DNA from: Candidatus Cloacimonadales bacterium
GTDB taxonomy: Bacteria > Cloacimonadota > Cloacimonadia > Cloacimonadales > TCS61
Length of the DNA stretch: 36,349 bases
Assembly: GCA_030656075.1 (NCBI GenBank)
Contig: JAUSOT010000244.1
Location: 1-36,349 of the forward strand
Reading direction: 5' to 3'
A model generated the notes under the pieces. That model saw only the letters and a list, made by a program, of their open reading frames with translations, made no database searches and had not been told where the DNA came from. A program made the translations under genes and the position numbers. The stretch's first letter is position 1, and every line of letters begins with the position of its first letter. Shown here piece after piece: positions 7,932-16,900 of the stretch.

Positions 7932-9305
7932 ATGACCAAAGAACAATTTGTTCTGGAACTGGCCAGGATCGGGGCGATCAAGTTCGGCAGCTTCACACTC
8001 AAGAGCGGACTGGTTTCACCTTTCTATTTTGATCTGCGGGATATGATCAGCTTTCCGGCAATTTTGGAAGGTGTAGCTGATCTTCTGGTAGTAAAGATCA
8101 AAGATATGGATTTCGATGTGATCACCGGCATTCCCTACACTGCATTGCCGATAGCTTCGTTAGTTGCTTCAAAATTACAGAAGCCACTCATCTACATGCG
8201 CAAGGAAGAAAAAGCTTACGGAACCGGCAACAACGTGATCGGGAAATTTGCCAAAGGTGCTAAATGTCTGGTTATCGATGATCTGATCACTACCGGCTCC
8301 AGCAAGATCGAAACAGCGGAAGGTTATGAAAAAGAAGGCGTAGTAGTTAAAGATTTTGTAGTTGTGATCGACCGCAGCGCCAACGGCACGGAAGAACTGG
8401 CAAAGCAAGGTTACACGCTGCACAGCCTCATTTCTCTGGATGAAATCGTGGAACTGCTGCAAAGCAAAGGCTTAATTTCAGAAGAAAAAGTGCAGGAAGT
8501 GGAAGAATTCACAGCCAGTTTGATAAAACCTGATAATAAAGAAAAATACATCAACCCACTCACCCAAAAACTCTTAGATAGGATGCAGGAGAAAAAATCC
8601 AATCTGGTGTTGTCTTTGGATGTAACGACTCAGAAAGAGTTTTTCGACCTGCTGGATAAAGTTGGCAACCAGATAGTTATGCTGAAAACTCACGTGGACA
8701 TCATCGATGATTTTAATGATAGTTTCATTCCCAAATTATTGTATTATGCCGAGCAGCAAAACTTTCTGATCTTCGAGGACCGCAAATTTGCCGACATCGG
8801 CAACACTGTCCGGCATCAGTTCCGCAATGGCATCTACAAAATTGCCGATTGGGCGGAATTTGTTACAGTTCACATGGTAGCCGGCGAACTGATCCTGAAA
8901 GGACTTTTTGAAGGCATCGAAGGACATGCCGGATTTGTGCTGGCGCGCATGAGCAGCAAGGGTAACCTGCTGAACGAAACTTATACGCGCAAATGCTTCG
9001 AAGCAGCTAAAAAATATCCGTATTGGGTAGCAGGTTTCATCGGGCATGGCAGCAGCGTGGAAGACATAAAAAGATTCAAAGCCAAATTCCCGGGAAATGA
9101 AGTTTTAATGATGCCGGGTGTGAAAAAAGAATCAGGTTCCGATGCGATGGGACAACAGTACATAACTATCGAAGATGCCATAAACGGTGGCGCCGATTGC
9201 ATCATTGTAGGTCGCGGAATTTTGAAAGCTGAAGATCCCAAAGCAGAAGCAAAGCTCTATCGCGAAAGAGCCTGGAAAGCGTATGAGGTGAGAAAAAAAA
9301 TTTGA
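7932..9305 (+). CDS. pyrEF: Fused orotate phosphoribosyltransferase-OMP decarboxylase (UMP synthase)
   Basis: A 457-residue fusion carrying the last two steps of UMP synthesis: orotate plus PRPP to OMP, then decarboxylation. Residues 1 to about 205 are OPRT (FTLKSGLVSPFYFDLRD; PRPP loop VIDDLITTGSS at 114-124). Residues about 215-457 are OMPDC, with the catalytic K-DxKxxD set Lys252, Asp283, Lys285 and Asp288 (KTHVD; EDRKFADIGNT). The OPRT-then-OMPDC order, the EDRKFADIGNT wording and the GQQY...IIVGRGI ending closely follow the animal UMPS layout, unlike the short separate enzymes of most bacteria. The start follows AAGGAG. It sits between pyrC and pyrB in the pyrimidine run. A tail hairpin overlaps the stop. 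Confidence 0.96.
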   Translation: MTKEQFVLELARIGAIKFGSFTLKSGLVSPFYFDLRDMISFPAILEGVADLLVVKIKDMDFDVITGIPYTALPIASLVASKLQKPLIYMRKEEKAYGTGNNVIGKFAKGAKCLVIDDLITTGSSKIETAEGYEKEGVVVKDFVVVIDRSANGTEELAKQGYTLHSLISLDEIVELLQSKGLISEEKVQEVEEFTASLIKPDNKEKYINPLTQKLLDRMQEKKSNLVLSLDVTTQKEFFDLLDKVGNQIVMLKTHVDIIDDFNDSFIPKLLYYAEQQNFLIFEDRKFADIGNTVRHQFRNGIYKIADWAEFVTVHMVAGELILKGLFEGIEGHAGFVLARMSSKGNLLNETYTRKCFEAAKKYPYWVAGFIGHGSSVEDIKRFKAKFPGNEVLMMPGVKKESGSDAMGQQYITIEDAINGGADCIIVGRGILKAEDPKAEAKLYRERAWKAYEVRKKI

Positions 9306-9362
9306 AAACGGCTTTTGTTAAAGGAATTCTTTCAATTTAGTCTTTTCAAAGGTTGAGGAGTG
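9302..9362 (+). repeat. TTGAAAA-hairpin element at the pyrEF stop
   Basis: TTTGAAAACGGCTTTT pairs with TTTAGTCTTTTCAAA around a conserved AGGAATTCTTTCA core. The same unit occurs immediately after the purH stop (29567-29626). It overlaps the pyrEF stop codon and may act as a 3' end hairpin. Confidence 0.6.
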
Positions 9363-9379
9363 ACGATGAACAAAACGAT

Positions 9380-9494
9380 CTGGTTACAATGCTCCGCGTT
9401 GTAACCCAATGATTCACTCTCTGCGTATGAATGAGTCATCAAATTTCCGCAGGAGCGGAGAAAGTGCGTTCCAACGCAGGAGCATTGGAACGAG
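9380..9494 (+). repeat. RAYT-associated REP element, copy C
   Basis: About 115 bp beginning CTGGTTACAATGCTCCGCG and ending AGCATTGGAACGAG, in the same orientation as copies A and B. One arm of the first hairpin shows a compensated change: TTACAA pairs with TTGTAA where other copies have TTCCAA with TTGGAA. This suggests that the paired structure is conserved. Confidence 0.88.
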
Positions 9495-9523
9495 AGAATT
9501 AGTTATAAATAAAAGGAGAAGCC

Positions 9524-10429
9524 ATGAAAAACCTGATCTCAATGCGAGATTTAAGTAAAAAAGAAATTTTGTATTTTATGGAAATTGCCGAACTGATCGA
9601 GAAGGGTGAGTTGATTCCCGATATGAAAGGTAAATTGGCTGCGTTGTTATTCTTCGAACCATCTACTCGTACTCATTTTTCATTTGCTACAGCAATGAAA
9701 AAGATCGGCGGACAGACGATTACCATGCGTGGAACGAGTGGTACTTCCGCTAAAAAAGGTGAGACTTTTGCCGACACATTGCAAACCATCGCTCAATATG
9801 CCGAGATCATCATCATGCGCAGTCCGGTGGAAGGAGCAGCCAGGTTTGCTTCCGAAGTAGTTGATATCCCGGTCGTAAATGCCGGTGACGGAGCAAATCA
9901 GCATCCCACCCAGGCTTTATTGGATCTGTATTCCATCATGAAAACGCAGGGAACGCTGGAAAATCTGAGAATTGGTGTGGCCGGCGATCTTAAATTCGGC
10001 AGAACGGTTCACTCACTCGTGCAGGCGATGAGTGAGTTTCATCCGAAATTCAAATTCATATCTCCTTCTTTCCTCAAAATGCCGGCTTACATCAAAGATG
10101 ATCTGACAGAGAAAAATATCGAATTTGAAGAACTTTCCGAAATGACCGATAATATCAGCGATCTGGATATTCTGTATGTGACCAGGATTCAGAAAGAACG
10201 CTTTGCAGATCTGGAAGATTATGAGAAAGTGAAAGGTTCATATATTTTGGAAAAATCGATGTTGAAAGGCGTGAAAAAGAATTTCAAAGTAATGCATCCT
10301 CTGCCGCGCGTCGATGAGATTTCCACCAATGTTGACAACACTGAATACGCCTATTATTTCCAACAGGCAAAGAACGGAGTTTATATGCGTCAGGCAATTA
10401 TCACGATCCTTCTGGGAGGTGTTAAATGA
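9524..10429 (+). CDS. pyrB: Aspartate carbamoyltransferase catalytic chain
   Basis: This 301-residue enzyme condenses carbamoyl phosphate with aspartate, the committed pyrimidine step. The carbamoyl-phosphate signature FEPSTRTHFSF lies at residues 44-54, HPTQALLDLYS in the middle and HPLPRVDEI near the C-terminus. Length is typical. AAAGGAG precedes the ATG at 9524. The last four bases overlap the start of pyrI (ATGA), so the catalytic and regulatory chains are translationally coupled, as expected for a class B (E. coli-type) holoenzyme. Carbamoyl phosphate synthetase genes are not in the window. Confidence 0.97.
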   Translation: MKNLISMRDLSKKEILYFMEIAELIEKGELIPDMKGKLAALLFFEPSTRTHFSFATAMKKIGGQTITMRGTSGTSAKKGETFADTLQTIAQYAEIIIMRSPVEGAARFASEVVDIPVVNAGDGANQHPTQALLDLYSIMKTQGTLENLRIGVAGDLKFGRTVHSLVQAMSEFHPKFKFISPSFLKMPAYIKDDLTEKNIEFEELSEMTDNISDLDILYVTRIQKERFADLEDYEKVKGSYILEKSMLKGVKKNFKVMHPLPRVDEISTNVDNTEYAYYFQQAKNGVYMRQAIITILLGGVK

Positions 10430-10875
10430 AACAGATCAAGGTAAATGCGATCAAGAATGGTACGGTTATCGATCATATAACTACCGGGAAAATTCGCAAA
10501 GTTCTGGATATATTGCATTTAGACGGAACAGATATCGTCATGATCGGCATGAATTTATCCAGTAAAAAACTCGGCAGAAAAGATATTATAAAAATCGAGA
10601 ATAAGGAACTATCCGAATTAGAAGTCAACAGCATTGCCCTGATAGCGCCTGAAGCTACTCTGATCATCATCAAGGATTTTGAGGTAGTGAAAAAGTCATC
10701 TTTGAAAATTCCGGAATACATCGAAGACATTATCAGTTGTCCAAATCCAAAATGCATTACCAACGAAGAACGGATAATTTCCAAATTCAAATTGACAAAT
10801 GACGAACCTGCTCAAGTTAGATGCATATATTGTGAAAAAAAATATTTGATTGATGAAGTGAAGATAAAAAATTGA
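10426..10875 (+). CDS. pyrI: Aspartate carbamoyltransferase regulatory chain
   Basis: The 149-residue regulatory subunit that binds nucleotide effectors and docks onto PyrB through a zinc domain. The N-terminal allosteric domain includes NGTVIDHITTGK. The zinc site is complete: Cys105 and Cys110 (SCPNPKC) and Cys133 and Cys136 (CIYC). It overlaps pyrB by four bases. Its presence implies that ATCase is under allosteric control by CTP/ATP in this organism, a property known for the family and not shown by the sequence alone. Confidence 0.97.
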   Translation: MKQIKVNAIKNGTVIDHITTGKIRKVLDILHLDGTDIVMIGMNLSSKKLGRKDIIKIENKELSELEVNSIALIAPEATLIIIKDFEVVKKSSLKIPEYIEDIISCPNPKCITNEERIISKFKLTNDEPAQVRCIYCEKKYLIDEVKIKN

Positions 10876-10908
10876 ATATGACAGGTCGTTCTGGTTTAGG
10901 AAAAATGA

Positions 10909-11090
10909 ATTCTGCATAATAGAGTGTTTGTAGGAAAAGACAATAATTGCTGTCTTTGCGAGTTAATTTCTTGCTGGTACAATCGAAGCAATCTCATCAT
11001 TATAAGTGGTTAACAAAATAGATTGCTTCAGCAGAATTCCAATGATCCGGCAATTGCCGGACGCAAAGACGGAATAGTTTTATGCAGAAC
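10909..11090. repeat. Large nested palindrome between pyrI and guaB
   Basis: Successive arms mirror one another: ATTCTGCATAA (10909-10919) with TTATGCAGAA (11080-11089), GTCTTTGCG (10952-10960) with CGCAAAGAC (11062-11070), and GAAGCAATCT (10985-10994) with AGATTGCTTC (11020-11029). A 14-bp self-palindrome CCGGCAATTGCCGG (11047-11060) sits inside the right arm. The unit is about 180 bp and could fold as one long branched hairpin. It occurs once in this window. Confidence 0.8.
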
Positions 11091-11115
11091 TCAATGAAAA
11101 AAAAAAGGAGTTTGA

Positions 11116-12615
11116 ATGGCAAAAAAAATCATAAACGAGCCATCCCGAACGTTGATGGAATACCGCTTGTTACCGGGTTTGACAACTGCTGAAAATTCTC
11201 CGGCAGAGATTTCGCTGCGGACTCCGCTGGTTTACACACCTCAGCAGGATAAGAAATTCTTCTTGAACATTCCATTGGTTTCGGCTGCCATGCAGTCAGT
11301 TTCCAGCGACAGGATGGGAATCGAATTGGCGAAATTAGGCGGAGTAGCTTTCATCTACAGTTCACAATCGATCGAAGCACAGATCGGAATGATTGAAAAA
11401 ATTAAACAGCACAAAGCCGGATTCGTGAATCCCAAAGCTGTAAAACCCGAAATGACGATCCAGGATATGTACTTGATTCGCCATGAAACAGGGCATTCCA
11501 CTTTTCCGGTTGTTGATGATACTGGAATTTTTCTGGGTTTGATCTCCAAATGGGATTACGATATTTCTCTGCACGGAAGTTTTATGGTGAAAGACCGCAT
11601 GATCCCTAAAAAGAATATTGAAGTTGGTGTGAAGATTACCGACCTGAAAGAGGCCAACCGAATCTTGCTCGAAAGCCATAAATCAATTCTCCCGATCCTG
11701 GACGAAACAGGAAAATTGCTCCATATTGTTTTCCGCAAAGATATTAACGATCAATTGAACAATCCGCTGGAAGTTCACGATGAAAAGAAGCGTTTGCTGG
11801 CAGTTGCATCCATCAATACACATGATTATAAAGAACGCGTTTCAGCCCTGGCGACAGCAGAAGTGGACGTACTCTCCATAGATTCTTCCGACGGCTTTAC
11901 CGAATATCAAAAAGAAACGATCGAATGGATCAGAAAAAACTATCCGCAGATTCCGGTAATCGGCGGTAATATCATTACCCAGGACGGTTTCCGCTATTTG
12001 GTGGAAGCAGGAGCCGGAGCCGTCAAAGTGGGAATGGGAGGTGGTTCGATCTGCATCACCCAGGAACAGAAAGGAACCGGACGCGGCCTGGCAACCACTG
12101 TCATCGATGTGGTGGGAGCCCGGGATAAATATTTTACCGAAACCGGAAAATACATCCCGGTTGTTGCTGATGGCGGTGTGACCAGCACCAAAGATATCAC
12201 AATTGCCTTGGCACTGGGAGCCGATTATGTGATGATGGGACGCTATTTTGCCAGGATGGAAGAATCTCCCACCGAAAAGATCGTGGTCAATAACCGCGTG
12301 ATGAAGCCATATTGGGGAGAAGGTTCAGCCCGGGCAAGAGATTGGAAGAATAAACGCTACAATCAATCTAAATTCGTGGAAGGCGTGGAAGGGCTGGTGG
12401 AATATGCCGGACATTTGCGGGACAACCTGGATGAAACTTTAGCCAAGATCAAATCTTCGATGAGCACCTGCGGAGCTAAAAATTTGGAAGAGTTTCATGA
12501 GAAAGCAGTGCTGGAACTCGTTTCTGCTCTTTCCATCCGGGAAGGTAAAGCGCACGATATATATCAAAGCACAGAAACAAATGAAAACTCGGAAGATATG
12601 AAAAATGATAATTGA
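11116..12615 (+). CDS. guaB: IMP dehydrogenase (divergent, trichomonad-like type)
   Basis: A 499-residue enzyme oxidising IMP to XMP with NAD+, the committed step to GMP. The barrel has the catalytic-cysteine loop GGGSICIT (Cys313) and the phosphate-binding GGVTSTKDITIALALGADY segment. A CBS-pair insert occupies about residues 110-215. The flap carries an Arg-Tyr dyad (Arg414-Tyr415) after WGEGSARARDW. The loop is not the usual bacterial GPGSICTTR form; GGGSICITQEQKGTGRG and the C-terminal STCGA...VSALSIREG follow the Tritrichomonas IMPDH pattern, as recalled and not searched. AAAAAAGGAG precedes the ATG. It sits between the pyrimidine run and purM. Confidence 0.96.
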   Translation: MAKKIINEPSRTLMEYRLLPGLTTAENSPAEISLRTPLVYTPQQDKKFFLNIPLVSAAMQSVSSDRMGIELAKLGGVAFIYSSQSIEAQIGMIEKIKQHKAGFVNPKAVKPEMTIQDMYLIRHETGHSTFPVVDDTGIFLGLISKWDYDISLHGSFMVKDRMIPKKNIEVGVKITDLKEANRILLESHKSILPILDETGKLLHIVFRKDINDQLNNPLEVHDEKKRLLAVASINTHDYKERVSALATAEVDVLSIDSSDGFTEYQKETIEWIRKNYPQIPVIGGNIITQDGFRYLVEAGAGAVKVGMGGGSICITQEQKGTGRGLATTVIDVVGARDKYFTETGKYIPVVADGGVTSTKDITIALALGADYVMMGRYFARMEESPTEKIVVNNRVMKPYWGEGSARARDWKNKRYNQSKFVEGVEGLVEYAGHLRDNLDETLAKIKSSMSTCGAKNLEEFHEKAVLELVSALSIREGKAHDIYQSTETNENSEDMKNDN

Positions 12616-12622
12616 CGTTATT

Positions 12623-12735
12623 CTCGTTCCAATGTTCCACGTTGGAACGTAGTTTTCCCGCTCCAGCGGATGATTGATGAAACATTCAAACGCAGAGCGT
12701 AATTGCTGGGTTCCCACGCGGAGCATTGGAACCAG
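12623..12735 (-). repeat. RAYT-associated REP element, copy D (inverted)
   Basis: Read on the minus strand it begins CTGGTTCCAATGCTCCGCG and ends ACATTGGAACGAG, matching copies B and C block by block (CGCTCTGCG, then GGAGCGGGA). It starts eight bases after the guaB stop. Orientation is opposite to copies A-C. Confidence 0.88.
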
Positions 12736-12754
12736 CTACAGATGATCGCAGGAA

Positions 12755-12897
12755 TTGACTCAAAGCGAAGCTTGAGTTAAGGACTGCAATCCATCTTGTT
12801 ACGAAGTTTGTCTTCGTAACATTATGTTCAATGGCGTTCCCAAGACAAACTTGGGAACGAGTAACTATAACATATTTCCAAAGACGAACTTGAGAAC
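12755..12897. repeat. Cluster of four small hairpins before purM
   Basis: Four adjacent hairpins: TTGACTCAAAGC/GCTTGAGTTAA (12755-12780), GTTACGAA-GTTTGTC-TTCGTAAC (12798-12820), GTTCCCAA-GACAAAC-TTGGGAAC (12836-12858), and a decayed TTTCCAA...TTGAGAAC (12875-12897). The loops of the second and third are reverse complements (GTTTGTC and GACAAAC), so the units alternate in orientation as in bacterial BIMEs. This is a different repeat family from the RAYT-flanking one. Confidence 0.75.
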
Positions 12898-12911
12898 AAG
12901 GTTAGGAAATT

Positions 12912-13979
12912 ATGATCGATTATAAAAAAGCCGGAGTCGATATAAAAATTGGAGATGCTGCTTCCAAAATTGCTTATGAATTTGCCAAATCTACGTTCTC
13001 ATCTCGAAAAGGAATGATCGGTGAACCGCTTGTCGAGGATGGCTCTTTTGCCGGATTGATCGATATGGGAGATTTCTATCTCGTCCAGGGTGATGACGGT
13101 GTGGGCACGAAGATCGAAATTGCCGAAAAGATCGGCAAATTTGATACAATGGGTTACGACTTGCTGGCCATGGTCGCCGATGACGCAGTTTGCCTGGGAG
13201 CGGAAACCATTTCCATCACCAACACGCTGGATACCAATAAAGTAGATGTGAATGTGGTTGCAGCTTTGCTTCAGGGTTTGGCAACAGCCTGTAAAGAACA
13301 GAAAGTCGTTATTCCCGGCGGAGAGATCGCAGAAGTTGGCAAATCTGTGAATGGCAATGTATGGAACGCCACTGCCGTCGGTATTTTGGAAAAAGACAAA
13401 GTGATCACCGGCAAAAATATCAAAGTTGGCGATAAGATCATAGCACTCAAAGAAAAAGGATTCCGTTCCAACGGGTTTTCTTTAGTTAGATATATCATAG
13501 AACAAAAAATGGGAAAAGAAGGATATCTTCAACAATCACCATTTGGCAGGAGTTGGGGAGAAGCATTACTCGAACCGTCTCAAATCTATTCCGCCGCCCT
13601 TTTGGAAATCCTGGGAAGATATGGTGAAAATCGAAAAATCGAAATCATGGGAATCGCTCACATTACTGGCGGCGGCATTCCCGGCAATTTCAACCGGATT
13701 TTGAAAAAGACTGGCTTGGGGGCGAAATTTGATAATTTGATCCAGCCTTCCGAGATAGTGAAAGCAATCCAGGAAATGGGAAATGTAGCTGAGGAAGAAG
13801 CTTACAAAACCTGGAACATGGGAAACGGCATGATGCTGGTGGTCGCTCCCGAAGATGTGAAAAAAACACTTGAATTATTATCACTCGATGCTCAATTGGT
13901 TGGAGAGATCATAGAAGAGAAGCAGATTGTGATCGAATCCTGTGGTGCAAAGCCACAGAAGTTGATTTTTAAACTTTAA
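12912..13979 (+). CDS. purM: Phosphoribosylformylglycinamidine cyclo-ligase (AIR synthetase)
   Basis: This 355-residue enzyme closes FGAM to AIR with ATP, step five of IMP synthesis. The N-terminus KKAGVDIKIGDAA, the VQGDDGVGTK motif, GAETISITNTL, VIPGGEIAEV, FRSNGFSLVR and IAHITGGGIPGN are PurM signatures. Length is normal. It follows guaB after a repeat-filled gap of nearly 300 bases and ends directly against the frame of the secreted protein gene, whose ribosome binding site begins eight bases after the purM stop. Confidence 0.97.
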   Translation: MIDYKKAGVDIKIGDAASKIAYEFAKSTFSSRKGMIGEPLVEDGSFAGLIDMGDFYLVQGDDGVGTKIEIAEKIGKFDTMGYDLLAMVADDAVCLGAETISITNTLDTNKVDVNVVAALLQGLATACKEQKVVIPGGEIAEVGKSVNGNVWNATAVGILEKDKVITGKNIKVGDKIIALKEKGFRSNGFSLVRYIIEQKMGKEGYLQQSPFGRSWGEALLEPSQIYSAALLEILGRYGENRKIEIMGIAHITGGGIPGNFNRILKKTGLGAKFDNLIQPSEIVKAIQEMGNVAEEEAYKTWNMGNGMMLVVAPEDVKKTLELLSLDAQLVGEIIEEKQIVIESCGAKPQKLIFKL

Positions 13980-13997
13980 ATGAACAGAGGAGGTACT

Positions 13998-16900
13998 GTG
14001 AAAAAACTAGTTTTTGCTGTTTTATTAATTTTTGTTTTTTCGGTTGTTTATGCAGAGGAAAGAGGTTTGACGACTCGCGAACTGAAACCGGTCATTGAAG
14101 GGATCGGCGGAATCGTTCCCGCTATCGCACCGCAATTTTCCCCAAATCCCGGCACCAAAAACATGGAATCTTTGAACCGGGAAGAGTGGGCGGTGGTAGA
14201 TTCCATTTACCTGGATACATTCATTCCGGCAGGGAATTTTTACAGCGGTTATTATGATAATTCTACCGGAACTCTGAGTTTTGAAGCTGATCTTGGCACT
14301 CTGATACCGGAAGCCGAACAAGCCGTAGCCAAAGCGCCTGCCTGGCTGAGAGTAACTCTGAAAAATACTCTTTCTCAATTGGATGCCGTCAACCAGCAAA
14401 AATGGGCGGATGTGATAAACGAGGCGGTCGATCCCTACATCGACGAAATAGCTTTTTCCATCGCCAATATCTCCGTTGAATATCTTTCTTCACCCTATGC
14501 CTACACCGAACTTTTCACTGAAAATGCCTATCTTATTTATGAGTATGATGCGGATTTAAGCTATGTCGAAGTAGTTGATTACGGACTTTCTTACGTTGAC
14601 GATGATTATTACTCCACCACTTCCTACTGGAAAGAAGATGCCAATGGCGTTCTTTCTCAGGTGGAAGTTCCCAGGGAAATTTATTACTGGTACATTGTTC
14701 ATCCCAAAATTACCGACGAAATCCCGGCTTATATCGACCCGGAGATCGTCGAAAATAATACAACTCACAACAATAATATCACGTCACCGGAAGATGGCGT
14801 TTTCTGGCGTGATTACCTTTATAATCACAATGATGACGGCTATCCCAAACTGAAATATTATCTGCAGAATTGCGATATTGTTTGGAACGGAACGAACCTT
14901 TCCATCGACACGGCAGTCGGTGCGATCAAAATCTGGATCAATCAATCCATGTCTTTCACTTCCAATTCCGAACGACCGCATCAGCCCGTTAGAATTTATG
15001 CCAAGCATATTGGACGCTGCGGGGAATATTCCGATTTCACTTCTGCTGCCACCCGTATAGCTTTGATTCCCAGCACCGGGATTTTGTGCATTTCCGGCGA
15101 TCATACCTGGAATGAATTCTGGGATGAAGAATGGATTTCCTGGGAGCCGGTGAATGGCTATATCAATAATCCTTTGGTTTATGAAAATGGCTGGGGAAAG
15201 GTCTTCGGCTCTGTTTTTGAAATTCGCAGTGATGGAGTCATTTCTCCCGTCACAGACCGCTATTCCGAAGGCGTGGCAGATTTGAATGTCTATGTAGTGG
15301 ATGCCGACAGCGAACCGGTGGATGGAGCCAGGATTCTGCTGGGAACTTCGATAAACGGAGCGCCGGTGGGAGATAACGTCGGCTTCACGGATAATGAAGG
15401 AAAATATGTTTTCATCGTAGGAGATGCCCGCGATTATTATGCTTCGGTTTCTTCTTCCATCGGAAATACGGCTTACGAACTGCTGGTGGATGATGCCCAG
15501 CCCGGACAAACTTATACAAATACGATAACACTGACCGGAGAAATGCCGATTCTGGATTTCACTGCTATTGCCACCCCAAATGATCCGGAAGATGATTGGA
15601 AAATCCAGGCTGAATTCAATTTCGAGAACCAGGTGATCCATGGTTTGATCCCCTTTGATGATATAGATAATTCTTATTTCAATCACGAAAAAGAAGACGG
15701 CTTAGGCAATTTCTTTATGTGTTCCGAAACAGAATTTGGCAATTTCTCAGCGGGAAGTATTTTCTCAGCTTTCCAGGAACAAATCGACGTTGCTGCAGGA
15801 AATAATGAGTTCAACATTCCTACCGGACAAAACTGGTACGCTGTATTTGATAACGGTAATAATCTGAATAATCCGCAGCATCTTAGTGGTTGGGTAACCT
15901 TATCCAATTACGATGAAATGGCCGGTTCAGGTGTACTATCAGGAACTGTAACCGATCCGGCAAATGCAATTCCGGTTGTCGGGGCAACTGTGACTGCCGG
16001 TGTTTTCCAGGCAACCACGGATAGCGACGGAAATTATTCTCTCGATGCAGTTCATCCCAACACTTACGATGTGATTTTTGAAGCTGATGGGTATTTCAGT
16101 TATATCGAAAACGGAGTGGAAGTTACGGTTGGAGGAAACGTGCTTCTCGATGTGGAAATGCAGGAATTGGCTTTTGCTCCCAATGCTGTGAATGCTGTCG
16201 AACTGGAAAACGGCAACGCTTTCATCACCTGGAATCAACCTGAATTTTTTGAGAATATCACGAAAAAAGATAATGCTTCTGCGCGAGAGTTAACAGGTTA
16301 TAATATTTTGATTGGCGAAAGCGGTGATGAAAATAACGTCGATGAATGGGCACAGATCGCCACCGGAATCACAACTCTGGAATATGAAGATTCTGTCTGG
16401 CCGATGTTACCGGAAGGAATTTACAAATACGCTGTGAAAGCTGTTTACACGGATGGAATTCTTTCTCTCGCAGGATTTTCCAATAAAATGTATAAAGATA
16501 AATTCGTTACTGCTTCAGTTTCGGTTTTCACAAATAGCGGCGATAGCCCGGATGGAGCTCTCGTCAATTTGAAGAACCAGGACAGTCCCAATTCAATTTA
16601 TGATTATAATGAATATGTGAACGATGGAACTGCTGATTTTGCAGCAGTTTTCAAAGGAATTTACACGATGACGGTGAGCCTGGCAAATTTCGAATCCTAC
16701 ATTCTGCCGGATATAGAAATCATGGATGATGTGGCTCTGCAGGGACTTCTATACGAATTAATTGCTGAAGTGCGTGGCTTGAGCGTGATAAATTATCAGG
16801 TTTCCTGGGATGCTGTTCCGGCTGATTCAGGCAATCGATCGTTCCAGAATTATCATGTTTTTGTAGATGATATGACTACACCCGCAGCAACAATAAATGA

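Noticed and set aside
12439-12726. Minus-strand open frame after guaB
   Set aside because: It covers REP copy D and the antisense end of guaB; no start signal or recognisable domain.
14784-15686. 300-codon minus-strand open frame
   Set aside because: It is antisense to the secreted protein gene, whose signal peptide, domains and ribosome binding site are clear. Long antisense frames are expected opposite such codon usage.
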